A stretch of 22,828 nt of DNA. Origin: Gnetum montanum. Taxonomy: Eukaryota > Streptophyta > Gnetopsida > Gnetales > Gnetaceae. Below the pieces are notes generated by a model that had not been told where the DNA came from, made no database searches, and was given only the letters and a program-made list of their open reading frames with translations. Shown here one piece after another: positions 9,070 to 19,175 of the stretch; position 1 is the stretch's first letter, and each line of letters opens with the position of its first letter. The stretch lies in contig MNCI01014157.1 of the NCBI GenBank assembly GCA_015680685.1, positions 1 through 22,828 on the forward strand. The letters run 5' to 3'. A program made the position numbers and the translations under genes.

Positions 9070-9907
9070 AACCCCTAAATTTGAGCACCCATCTCATCAA
9101 AACAAGGTAGAAATTTGGTAGCCAATTTGTAGCAATTTGGCAAACATTTTACAGCCATTTTGTAGTCCCATTCATGGCCCAAAACCTATTAAACCCAGCC
9201 TTAAACACCATTTATAAGTTTAGCACTTTACAATTTTGAACAATTTTATAGTTCTACACTTGGGCATTTTCAAGCAATCAAGAGTTCTTGCAAGTTTCCA
9301 CACTTTTTTTCTCTTGAATCTAGCATAGAAACTCTATGATCTTATAACTTTGTAATTCCCCTTTGAGATTTTTGAACTTTCAAGCTTCATGTTGTACTCT
9401 TGGGATTCCCAACACCCAACGTAGAGCACTTGGGTAGCTTGGATTTTTTGCACTTCTCAACTCCCATCATAGCCAACTTCCAGATCTAAGATTATAGTAG
9501 AGGAGGTTCGAAAGCATCTAAAGTGGCTTAGTACCTAGATCATGGAGTAGAGTGCATCAAATTTAATGGGCTTTAAACTCTTACAATAGTGCCCTTTGCT
9601 TTCATAGGCTTTTTTTGTACACATTTTTGAAACCCATTCTTTATTATTTTAATTAAGTTTTAAGGTTCCATTGTGTGTGAAACTTGCATTTTCCTTTTGT
9701 TTTTTTTAGATCTATAATTTTTGCATGGTATTTTCACAATTTATTTGCTTTGCACTTCATAAGTCCCTGGTTGATCTACTGGATCAACTAGGGTACCCTA
9801 AATTCCATTTTTTCTAAAGGCCCTTGGGATTCATGGGTTGAGAAACTACTATGCACCAGATCTCCTTCCATTTTTTCCAATGATTAAATTTTCTAGTCAC
9901 AACAAAA

Positions 9908-10903
9908 AAAACTAGATGATTAGGATATTATTAGTCCTATATAGAAAGTGACTACTTGTAGAAGATTAAAACTTATGGTACTTGTCAATGTCATAGTAAC
10001 TTAATAGATGTATCACCAGCTGAGTTACATACTACTTAGATCGCATGGTCATTTCAATGATGGAGAATTGGCATTATTGGATCTATAATATCTAAGTCAT
10101 CCATAGGGCATTACTTCATCATCATTGCAACTGAATATCTTAGAAAGTGGTTTTAAGCTATTCCTCTAAGAAAAATAACTTCCCAACAAGTGTATAAATT
10201 TGTATTAAGAAACATAGTGTCCTGTTTTGGCATACCCCTAACCTTATTCACAGACAATGAATAGTTTAGCAACCATGAAATGCAAACCTTTTGCCAAAAA
10301 TTAATCAAACATTTCTTTTCATCACTGTATTATCCACAAGCTAATGGGAAAGCTAAAGCCAATAACAAAGTCATCATAAACATACTTAAGAAATGTTAAA
10401 TAATAGTAAATGCAAGTGGCATGAGTGAATTGTTCATGCACTTTGGGCATATAGAACAACCTTTAGAACTATAATTGATGTCATCCTATATAGCCTTATT
10501 TATGGATTTGAAGCTATTTTTCCTCTTGAATTGTAGGTTCCATCACTAAGGATAGCTCTATTTAACTTCATCAATGATGAGGAGAATAAGAAGCTATGTA
10601 CCATTGACCTTGATTCATTGGAGAAGCAATTCTCCACAAATAAAAACACTTTCTCACATCAAACGATATCATGAAAGGTAGAAATAATAGCATCATCACA
10701 ATTAAAATAGAAGAAAAATGAAGGAAGAAGACCTTGTCCTTAAGGCCATTCATGAACATGCAAATAAGTTCTCAGCTAGTTGGGAAGGATCCTTCTTGGT
10801 CATTAAATCTTATGCGAATAGAGCATTTAGACAGGTGAAAGTGGATGGGAATGAATTAACCAACCCGATCAACCATTCTTATTTTAAACCTTATTATATC
10901 TAA
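9908..10903 (+). pseudogene. Integrase of gypsy element B, 5'-truncated and catalytically dead
   Basis: Collinear with integrase A (roughly three-quarters identical by eye) but starting abruptly inside the zinc domain, directly after LTR A. Of the catalytic triad, the first Asp is Gly (codon 10070-10072), the second Asp is kept (10253-10255) and the Glu is Lys (10355-10357). Two single-codon deletions shorten the Asp-to-Glu spacing relative to copy A. Frameshifts occur in 10390-10700. The last 61 codons (10718-10903) are open and well preserved, with EEDLVLKAIHEHA, SWEGSFLVIKSY, a VDGNELTNPINHSYFKPYY ending and a stop, the canonical end of gypsy pol. Zinc-domain N-terminus, RNase H and RT are missing. 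Confidence 0.85.
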
Positions 10904-11941
10904 CATTAACAATTTTTGTTGCAGTCCTTGCTTTCTTTTTTCTAGAGGTATGGATGAATGACTAACACCAATTATCTTTGTAGCCTATAATAAGTGAGAA
11001 AGTATGATGTCACATTGCTCTCTTTTTGGCATAATAAACCCACTGCAAACTTTGTATAAATCTATGACACAAAGCACAAATTTTTCATGTTCTATTGATT
11101 GAAACTTGTGATGGCTTGTATCTGTTGATTGCTTAATGTGGCATTATGCAATTTCTTATGATCCCATGTACTCCTTAACTTGTTTTCTTTTCCTCTTGGA
11201 TTTTTGCTTGGAGGATGAAGCTTGATGACATCACAAGGGTACCACTCATCATAATAGTGAGTTATGGTAAGACCTCAGTGCATTTAGTTAACTTGTCCAA
11301 CTATGCCAAAAGTGCTTACCTCACATCGCTTTTGTTAAACCTTTTGAGTCATAATCTCATAGCCAAATTACAATCTTCCTTACCATAGTAATAATGAAGA
11401 GTAATGTTCAACACTCATGCACCATAGTTATGTGACATATCCTTTAACATGCTTTGCCAACCAAGTTCACTGAGTGTAACACATCTCACTCAACAAGAAA
11501 ACAAAAATTTAGCCTTGCCAACAAAACCCATTGAATGTTTTACCCTTTAATAAAATGAGAAGAAAATTTTCAAAAAAGCCAAGAGACCAATGTAGCTTGA
11601 TGTTAATGAAATGAATAGCTCCAAGCAAATAAAGGAAGAAGCTAAGTAGTTAAAGAAGCCTAAGAATGGAGTGCTAGTTCCTATAACATGTTATTGAGTA
11701 ACTAGTAGTTCAAGTGCAAAACATGAAGAACTCTTCAACTAGCAAGCAATTAATTGTCATAATATAGCCATGATGTCAATATTTGGAATTCTTTTTTAAC
11801 CCATGTGACCATTCTCTGCTAGCCAAGCTAGCCATTATGTCAATCCAAACTTTCAAAATCTTTTTGTAACCTTATTTTACCATCATGAACACTTTTGGGC
11901 ATGGTTTGGTAGTTACAGAATCTAGCATGAAGAGGGAGCAT
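10904..11941 (+). other. Long 3' spacer of gypsy element B, no gene
   Basis: About 1 kb between the pol stop and the polypurine tract. All frames are broken by stops on both strands. Around 11560-11690 a Lys-rich stretch reads in short open pieces but carries no family motif. A long non-coding or extra-ORF region between pol and the 3' LTR is known in Tat/Athila-group elements, which fits. Confidence 0.5.
11926..11940 (+). other. Polypurine tract of gypsy element B
   Basis: Purine-rich ATGAAGAGGGAGCA directly before TTGATGTG, the LTR start. The polypurine tract primes plus-strand DNA synthesis. Confidence 0.65.
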
Positions 11942-12215
11942 TGATGTGAACTCACTAAGATATTTTACATTATTTTTTGATGTCTCTTAGGTCAATTGTC
12001 AATACATCAACAAAGAAAGGATTATGAAACACCTCAATGAAAACTCATGTTGTAATGTAAAAGCCCATTGCCAGAAATTTTCTTACAATTTGATGGAAGA
12101 TTAAAGGTAGAAATAATTACCTTGTGTTTCCCAAAGATCCTATATTATGACCATGTATTGCCAATATTTAAGGTATTTTTCAATGTAAAAAATGAGATGT
12201 GTACTCCACACACTA

Positions 12216-12372
12216 CATATCCCATGTATTCTAGCTTGTAAAGGCTAAAAATGCTCTACAAGCTATAAATGCATCATATCTCAACTTGTGGAAGCTAGAA
12301 AATGCTCAACAATTTGCAAATTCCATATATTATAGCTTATGATGGCTATGAAAAATACTCCAAAAGCTATGA
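12216..12372 (+). repeat. Three imperfect ~50-bp tandem units in LTR B
   Basis: Units start at 12216, 12275 and 12324. Each has CATAT, then a TAGCTTRT/CAACTTGT word, then GGCTA/AGCTA, then AAAATRCTC and AAGCT or a decayed form. They occupy the U3 position that in LTR A holds a different array. Confidence 0.65.
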
Positions 12373-12425
12373 AAATTGATATTTTCATCTCATATGCAAG
12401 ACATCTTAGTCCCACATGTTGTGTA

Positions 12426-12792
12426 NNNNNNNNNNNNNNNNNNNNNNNNNNNNNNNNNNNNNNNNNNNNNNNNNNNNNNNNNNNNNNNNNNNNNNNNNNN
12501 NNNNNNNNNNNNNNNNNNNNNNNNNNNNNNNNNNNNNNNNNNNNNNNNNNNNNNNNNNNNNNNNNNNNNNNNNNNNNNNNNNNNNNNNNNNNNNNNNNNN
12601 NNNNNNNNNNNNNNNNNNNNNNNNNNNNNNNNNNNNNNNNNNNNNNNNNNNNNNNNNNNNNNNNNNNNNNNNNNNNNNNNNNNNNNNNNNNNNNNNNNNN
12701 NNNNNNNNNNNNNNNNNNNNNNNNNNNNNNNNNNNNNNNNNNNNNNNNNNNNNNNNNNNNNNNNNNNNNNNNNNNNNNNNNNNNNNNNNNNN
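12426..12792. other. Assembly gap (367 Ns)
   Basis: A run of 367 undetermined bases. Any open frame spanning it is meaningless. Confidence 1.
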
Positions 12793-13008
12793 TCATTTCC
12801 ATTTGGTAATATTATTCTCTTATTGTTCTTATTATTGGATCTTGAGTTGTATTTTCATTTTTCTTAGTTCATTATTATTTTTTCTCATTTTCCATTAATT
12901 GGAAACATATTTTTATGTCCGTAGTAATTGGTAAGATTTTTTTGGATGCTCTAGATCATTTTTGAGGCATGTGGATCTATGAGCTAAACTATTTCACGTG
13001 GAAAAATT

Positions 13009-13020
13009 TGGCACTCCAAC
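13009..13020 (+). other. Weak candidate primer-binding site after LTR B
   Basis: TGGCACTCCAAC resembles the start of a tRNA-Lys-type site (TGGCGCCCAAC) if one inserted base and one CpG-to-CA change are allowed. It is placed where a 5' LTR would end. This is suggestive only. Confidence 0.25.
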
Positions 13021-13069
13021 AATGAATTTTTTCATTGCTACACCAGTGAGCCATTTGTAGTTAGGGTAC

Positions 13070-14209
13070 CTCCTCTTAATGATTAAGCCTCAACTTCTTC
13101 AAGTACAAGAACATCTTTTATTATAAGGGCACCATCAACTATGATTTCTAGAGAGCCATTATCATCAAAGTTCATCCACCTTCTACTAATAAGCCTACAA
13201 CAAACAATAGCCAATGTTCACCTATGGTAGCTAATTCATCAACTTTATCCTTATCAAACAATAAGAAATTACCATCTAAGCAACATAAATCCTCAGCTAT
13301 TAAGCCTAAATCCAAAGAGAACAATCAATAAAAAGTTTGGAAGATCATCCAAACTTATGGATTCCAATACTCAAATTGCTTTGAATAGTCAACCTAAAGA
13401 GAGTCATAAATAAGATAAGATGAGGAGGTCTAAATAAAACATGCTAAAGCATGAAGTCAAAATCCTAGAAATGATGAAGGAATTCAAGGCTACTAAACTA
13501 GAAAAACCACATGTTAATGACAAAGACTTTGTCACAACCATGGAACAAGTGAAACTCTCCCTAAAATAGTAAAATACATCTATAAGCTTCCATGATCTAA
13601 TCATGAACTTCCTTGGTCATTGTGAGGCACTATTCAAAATGCTAATATCTATCCTTATATGCAAATATATGCCTACTAGTAAGGAGTGCATCCATTTTGT
13701 TACCATGGAACCTTTGCTTAAGGAAGAACCAAAGCATACTGTAGTAATGTTTCATGATAGTGATGTTAAGACCAACCCACAAAATGATGAAGTGTTATAT
13801 GTCCTACACTTTATCACTATACATGTTGGCCAATACATAGTCTATCATGTCAATGTTAATGATGGCAACACAATGAATGTGATTCCTTTGTCCATTGTGG
13901 AACATTTAGGCCTAACAAAAAATGTCCAAGAAACCACAAATACTATGCTTAAATATTTCAATGGATCATGAGTATCAATGAGAGGTTGGATGTCATTAGA
14001 CTTTGTAGCTATAGAGGAATTTTCTACATATACCAATTTCATATTAGTTTAAGGGACACCTAGTTTCAACTTGATCCTAGGACAGCCATGCTTAGCAAAA
14101 TTACTAGTAGTCTTCTTACATATACATTAGGAGATTCACTTGAGCTATGAGGGTGGGGAAATTGTAATACATGGTAAGAGTGTATTTATTATATTGATCA
14201 ATTGAGAAT
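13070..14209 (+). pseudogene. gag C-terminus and protease of a Ty3/gypsy element, cut off by a copia insertion
   Basis: Protease cleaves the gag-pol precursor. Positions 13070-13600 are a hydrophilic Ser/Lys-rich frame with stops, consistent with the gag tail and linker. Positions 13603-13971 are open for 122 codons and include a NEVLYVLHF-like entry strand (NDEVLYVLHF), VNDGNTMNVIPLS, IVEHLGLTK and FNGS, the retropepsin-like fold of plant gypsy elements. At the D-x-G active-site triad the first residue reads Asn (codon AAT), so activity is probably lost. After a stop at 13969, the same fold continues in frame with GTPSFNLILGQPCLAK (13990-14105), the usual NLLLGRPW region, and GGEIVIHG (14150-14180). 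The reading ends at 14209 where the minus-strand copia LTR begins. Confidence 0.8.
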
Positions 14210-14360
14210 TGTTGAACTTAGAAGGGGGGAATGAATAAGTTCCCAAAATCAAAAAATTCTTCTACAAAAAGCCACACTAAATTCTACATGGTTCCCCAAC
14301 TTGGGTACTCCACACTTAGAGGGTAGATCACTTGCATACCTCTAAACATTGTTTCTTAAA

Positions 14361-14676
14361 AGATGTGATTTAGAGAACATCACAACCTTTACAATATTTA
14401 AGCTCTACTACTAAGAGTTTTGTGGCTATGAAATCTCTCAACCTCACAAGGTCCCAATAAGCACAAAATATGGTTTGAAGGGCACCACACATTGTACAAG
14501 CTCTAACCTCCACTCTAGAGTGATTCAACATCATGAATCCACTCAACCTTGAAAGGTCTTGACAAGCTTAGAATGTGATTTCTAGGATCCAACAACCTTT
14601 ATAACTTGAGCTCAACTTTGAAGTTTTGTAGCACTACACAAACACTCAATCCCACAGGATCCCAACAAGCTCAAGG
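14361..14676 (-). repeat. Three tandem 105-bp units in copia LTR copy 2
   Basis: Unit starts at 14361, 14467 and 14572, with a fourth partial start at 14677 (spacing 106, 105 and 105). Shared words within units are AATGTGRTTT, ACAACCTTTAC, GAGCTCCACTCT, CTCAACC and AAGGTC. They lie downstream of the TATA box in element orientation. Confidence 0.85.
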
Positions 14677-14917
14677 ATGATGCCTTCTTGCAAGAAGCAT
14701 ATCAACCCTGCATGGTAGAAAAAGAGAAATAAAAATTACAAGGAAAAGATGCAACTAATCTTTTTGATCCTTGTACTTTGAGGTATAGCACACTTTGATG
14801 ACTTACAATAGTACAAAAGATAGTACAATGAGGTACAAGAATAAATGTATACAATGATTGCTAAATGTTGACACTTGATAGTTCACAATGCTTGCCAATT
14901 TTCCAATGGAATGAAGT

Positions 14918-14927
14918 CTTTTTATAG
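14918..14927 (-). promoter_or_regulatory. TATA box of copia LTR copy 2
   Basis: On the minus strand it reads CTATAAAAAG. It lies about 115-300 bp downstream of the hexamer array. In copy 3 the aligned site (near 19740-19755) is decayed to CTATCAGAAG. Confidence 0.6.
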
Positions 14928-15040
14928 CTTAGATGTTTTCAAAATTACCTAAGAATTCATGCAATGACTATCTAATGATTATTAGAGGCATCTTCTTCGA
15001 GATTGAAAAGTCTTTCTACCATAGAATTTCATTTGGGAGA

Positions 15041-15228
15041 GACATCTTCTTTAGAAGGGAGACATCTCTAAGGAGATGTCTTCATGGAGAGGTCTTCTTC
15101 ATAGGGAGGACATCTACTATTTTTGAAAGATGTCTTCTTTGGATCTTCTTCAATTCTAGTAAGAAGTCTACTATTTTTTAAAGATGTCTACTATTCAGGG
15201 AAGATGTCTCTTCTACAGGGAAGACATC
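15041..15228. promoter_or_regulatory. Array of eight GACATC/GATGTC hexamers in U3 (decayed C-box candidates)
   Basis: Exact GACATC at 15041, 15061, 15109 and 15223; exact GATGTC at 15075, 15129, 15183 and 15203; further one-off variants nearby. No GACGTC survives. Five of eight aligned sites in copy 3 carry the opposite form. GACATC and GATGTC are the two single-strand deamination products of palindromic GACGTC, the plant bZIP C-box core, so an ancestral C-box array is inferred. Confidence 0.6.
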
Positions 15229-15578
15229 TCTTCTATAGGCCCCAAAATTAAAACTACTTGTTTTGATGTTGGAAGCCTCTGAATGTCTCCAAACGAGTCC
15301 CCATAGATCCTATAACCTCATAAACTCATCAACATGAGCCAAAAACACTCTAAAATATGTCAAAACATCTAGGAATCATCCTCAACAAAGATCCACATAC
15401 ATAGACACATTTTGCTTAAATTCTTTGTATTCACCTATGCTCCCTTAAGTTCTTGTGATCCCAACTTTGTTTGTGAGTCCTTGAGTACATTGCTCTTACT
15501 CCTATAAGTACAAAAACCACATAAAAATCCTTTATTCTTCATTTTTATTAAGGTTTTAACATACCAAAGGGTCAACAA

Positions 15579-15591
15579 TCTCTCTCTTTTT
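15579..15591 (-). other. Polypurine tract of the copia-type element
   Basis: On the minus strand AAAAAGAGAGAGA lies one base from the TG start of the 3' LTR, the expected plus-strand primer site. Confidence 0.8.
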
Positions 15592-17500
15592 GGTGATGTT
15601 CAAAGCTTAAGAAAATGGGTTAGTACACATGCAAATATCTAAATATCCAAAAATATTGTCTCCCTCTTTTTGAATAACATCAAAAAGAATAAAGCACATA
15701 AACTTGACTCTAAATAGATATCATAAAAGAGAAACATCATATAGTATGCATGACCAATATCACAAAAACAACACTTCCCTTTGTTGAATAGGAATAGAAA
15801 GGATAGTGTACAAAAATGAAGACATATAAATTCCAATATTTCTTAGGATATTAGTTTAAATATATCCGCTAGATCCCAATGGTACTCAAACATATCCATA
15901 CCATATTCATAAATGATATCCATAGTAGCATAATCTTCATCCAAATATATTTCCAAGTACATACATACTCATCATATAAAAGATATATCCTTTTTCAAAT
16001 AAAGAAATTAATAAGATATCTATATTGATTGTAGGTATCTTGGGGAAGTTTAAGGTATATTATCCAATAATTTTTAAAATCTCCATAAAAGGCCTTCATA
16101 ATATAAATATGAGTACTTCTTACTTTGGTTTAATCCATATGAATAAGAGAGGGCTTAAGTACTCAAGGGAATACATATTCATAGCATGCTATATTATCAT
16201 AGAGATACAAACATTTAGTGAAGGGAGAAAAATTAGGTAAATAGTACACATTCCTAAGTATCAAATTAATAGGATGATGATGAAAATCTACATTTCATTA
16301 AGAGCTACTCTTTATTTTTTAAAAACAAAGCTAAAATGAATGAAGCACAACTAATCCAAACATGATTAAAACAAGGCTTTTAATTAATGTCCAATAGAAT
16401 TTAAAACAAGATGCTAATGATAAAATATTGAGCATTTAGGATCAAGTAACCTATCTATTTAAATCAATTATTCCATTAAAACCTATATCTCATGATTCTA
16501 TACTCATCCAATATTCTCTTACATGTAAAACATCAATGAAAGGATAAGGAATAGTAATTTCATGGTAGGNTCAATATTCTCTTACATGTAAAACATCAAT
16601 CAAAGGATAAGGAATAGTAATTTCATGGTAGGTGAGTAAAAACATGCATATTCAACTTTTAAGATAAAGAAACGCATCAAACACAGCCAATCATCTTTTT
16701 ACCCAAAAGCAAAATTCATAAACTAATATATGATAATCATGTTAATAGAATATATATATATATACCTCATTTCTTGCCAAAAGATATCATGAACACCAAA
16801 TCATCATTGAATACTTTACCATCCTCTTAAATGAATAATCCTTTTGTTGCTCATTTTCAGTAGTGGATGTTGGAGTGGGAGTATCTTTTGGTTAAAGCCT
16901 CAAGAGAATCCCCCTACATCAGTGACCTATAGGATGAAAATTGTTGAAGAGCTACATGCTTCCCTTACATACATGCTTGAGTTTCTTCCTTTTGTCATAA
17001 TGCATCTATTGTAGAGAGATTTGTATTCTCCTTTGAGCCTTTTAAGATGTTCATGTTGCATAGAAATTATAGGATCAAGCATAGAGACTAAGGCCTCCCA
17101 TTAGTGAATCCTTTTGAAATGTTTATTTTCTCATAATGTACATGAGTTGCATTAAAGATACCAATTCAAATGCTTCAATTATCAAATATTTTCTAAAATA
17201 ACTTGGACTTTTTAATTCCAAAAGAGAGCAGCAATGCCATATCATATGGAACACAATACATATAGTTTTAACTGGTAATGAATGTTCAACAAAAAGGCTT
17301 TTGGTCACATTCAAGGATTTTAAACTATTTGAAATCAATACATTATTGTTAAGAAACCAAAAGATGATTTATCAATGAAAACTTTTAAAAGTAAGACAAG
17401 CTTCCATAAACTAATATAGTCTAATCTTATCAATTCAAGATATAAAGCTTATAACTCTTCTTATTGTTACTTACCTTGCTTGCTAAGAAGAATGAAGATG
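15592..17500 (-). other. Internal region of the copia-type element without recognised genes
   Basis: Both strands are AT-rich and stop-rich. No protease, integrase, RT or RNase H motif could be read. On the minus strand about 17100-16880 reads as an open hydrophilic stretch (containing LKRLKGEYKSLYNRC) with two stops, perhaps a remnant of an extra ORF, but I do not recognise it. An (AT)n run is at 16750-16764 and an N-flanked duplication at 16509-16632. Confidence 0.5.
16509..16632. repeat. 61-bp direct duplication with a single N at the junction
   Basis: 16509-16569 and 16572-16632 are identical except for one base, and the N at 16570 sits at the join. The pattern suggests overlapping contig ends joined without merging rather than a biological repeat. 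Confidence 0.85.
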
Positions 17501-17501
17501 C

Positions 17502-18864
17502 CTAGTGAGCTAGAGAATGTGATCTCTCATTTGGGGTTTCTCTTTTCACATAGACTTCATTAATATCGAAGGCTTGGCTCCACTTTTTGAATTTATTGGT
17601 GAGAAATTTTTCATTCTTAAGATCTCTCTTTTTGACTCCACATACATTCTCAAACTCCTTTGTGATCTGTCCTCCAATCCTTTTTTCCCTGTATAAATTC
17701 CTTTCTTCATGCATGTTGATAAGATCGAGTCTTGTAATATGACTAGCTATTCATATTATAAAACTTTAAATTGCACTCCCATTGTTTATGCCCAAATTTA
17801 TTACAATAATAACCTCTAATGCTCCTATTATAGTAAGAGTGATTATAATGATTTATCCCTTGAGGACTCTTTTGATAGATAGGAGCTTCTTCTAATGTAG
17901 TACCCTTACTCCTTGGAGATTTATTTTGATGGGATGAAGATTGTGTAGGTTCTTCTTCTTGGGAATAGCATCCAAGTCCACTTTTATCTTGTGGACTTCT
18001 TCCTTATTGAAGAACCATTTAAAGGGACTCTTTCCCTTTAACCAACCTCTCATTCACAAGCTTTACATTTGCAATTTCTTCCTTAGCCTGCTCATAATAC
18101 AAGGTTAGCTTTTCATTCTCAGCCCTTATGTCTGAGATTTCATTTGTAAGGTCAGAAATTGTTGTATTTAATAAGGAAATTTCTTGAGCCTTTGCTTTAA
18201 CTTTCTTGTTCAACTTTGTACAATGATTTTGAAAAGATAAAAGTTCATTACACAATAAATCAAACCTCTCATCCTCATTAAGGTCATCATTTGAAGTGTC
18301 AATGTCATCATCAATGAGAGCCATATAGACAAGATGTGAATCCTTTGCATTGTCCTCCACCTCATCAACCTAACTTGAGTAGAAGGAGGTCTTTCTCACC
18401 TCCTCATCATTTCTATCATTTTGTTGTGGCTTTCCATTACTAGAATACTCAAAGACCACATGGCCTCTTCCACCACATACCAAGCATTCTATTAAAGATG
18501 AATCAAAATTTGAACTTGAAAAATTTTTACCTCTTTCCTTACCTTCAAATTAATTGTGTTTTTATTGATTGAAGCTCTTACTTATCTAATCAATAACATT
18601 GGTTAGTTTTTAAATCTCAATCTTAAGGTCTAAGTTCTCTTTCTTTAGATAAAAAAATTCATCATTAAGAATCATAATTTTTATTTCCTTGGCATGTAAA
18701 GCATCTTTTATCTCAATGCACAAATCTTGGAAAGAAACAAGTTCATGGAAAAATATCCTATAGCTTTCTTCAAAGGAAACATCATTAAGGTTGCTATCAG
18801 TTTTATTAACTTTACAAGCATAGTTTCCTTTATTTCTAAACATAAGGAAGGGAATTAGAGACAT
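17502..18864 (-). pseudogene. gag-like remnant of the copia-type element: coiled coils alternating with zinc knuckles
   Basis: In minus-strand order: a coiled-coil-like segment (18864-18610, 84 codons, with FHELVSFQDLC); a CCHC knuckle near 18490-18445 reading CLVCGGRGHVVFEY, with Tyr replacing the last Cys; an acidic coiled-coil segment (18360-18019, 113 codons, with CNELLSFQNHC); and a second knuckle near 17845-17790 reading YYCNKFGHKQWEC, where the first Cys position is Gly. A basic tail follows (17714-17502, 70 codons). The two coiled-coil segments resemble each other. The usual N-terminal copia capsid domain is not seen between the PBS and 18864. Frame breaks and stops occur between segments. 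Two knuckles with a coil between them are known in some plant copia gag proteins; function is RNA binding and particle assembly by family analogy. Now non-functional. Confidence 0.65.
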
Positions 18865-19002
18865 ACCTTATAGCAAATGTGATATAGGACTTGAGCACAC
18901 TAATTGATGAAGCACATTAGTCTCTTTGTTGATATGTGTTTGATATTGATTACACTTTCAATGTTTACTCTTGAAGATTGATGTATAGTGGAAGAGTACA
19001 AA

Positions 19003-19014
19003 GCTCTGATACCA
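19003..19014 (-). other. Primer-binding site, initiator tRNA-Met type
   Basis: On the minus strand TGGTATCAGAGC is a 12/12 match to the complement of the plant initiator tRNA-Met 3' end, the standard Ty1/copia primer. It lies nine bases after the LTR end and contains no CpG. Confidence 0.9.
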
Positions 19015-19175
19015 CTTGAGGATCATTAAACTTAGAAGGGGAGGATGAGTAAGTTTCCCAAATCAAAAACTTATTTTACACAAAAACACACCAAATTTTA
19101 TGTTATTTTCCAACTTGGATATTGCACACTCGAAGGGTAGATCGCTTGCATACCTCTAAACTTTGTCTCTTCAAA

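Larger units (their letters stand above)
8369..9905 (+). mobile_element. 3' LTR of gypsy element A (approximate ends)
   Basis: It follows integrase A by about 150 bp of spacer. Positions 8390-8455 align without gaps to 11958-12022, at the start of LTR B; both include a GGTCAAT...CAACAAAG block and then GAAACACC. The right end is set by the start of integrase B homology at about 9908. Inside are a Cys/His-free, low-coding U3 with an enhancer-like array (8781-8983), a TATA box (TATAAG at 9064-9069) and a long T-rich R/U5. The polypurine tract before it is no longer recognisable. The short open frame 8712-8903 lies across the repeat array and is not a gene. Confidence 0.6.
11942..13006 (+). mobile_element. 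LTR B of the gypsy family, interrupted by a 367-base assembly gap
   Basis: It starts TGATGTG after a polypurine tract and aligns to LTR A over 11958-12022. The N gap at 12426-12792 hides the middle, probably including the promoter. The right end is uncertain: a weak primer-site candidate begins at 13009, and gag/protease sequence follows. Sequence before it is the 3' end of an element and sequence after it is the 5' part of one, so this LTR appears shared between two element bodies. Confidence 0.5.
14210..15577 (-). mobile_element. 3' LTR of the copia-type element (copy 2)
   Basis: On the + strand it opens TGTTGAACTTAGAAGG and closes AAAGGGTCAACA. It is collinear with 19024-20395 throughout. 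In minus-strand order: U3 with the GACATC/GATGTC array (15228-15041), TATA box (14927-14918), then R/U5 with three 105-bp units (14676-14361) and the CA end at 14210. The frame 14933-15181 overlaps the array and is not a gene. Confidence 0.85.

Noticed and set aside
12281-12898. Several 156-173-codon open frames on both strands
   Set aside because: They exist only because the 367-base N run contains no stop codons; the flanking real sequence codes for nothing recognisable.
15001-15230. CRISPR-like array of short repeats (GACATCT / GATGTCT) with spacers
   Set aside because: The repeat word is only 6-8 bp, irregularly spaced, in both orientations and inside a plant LTR. It is better read as a decayed transcription-factor site array.
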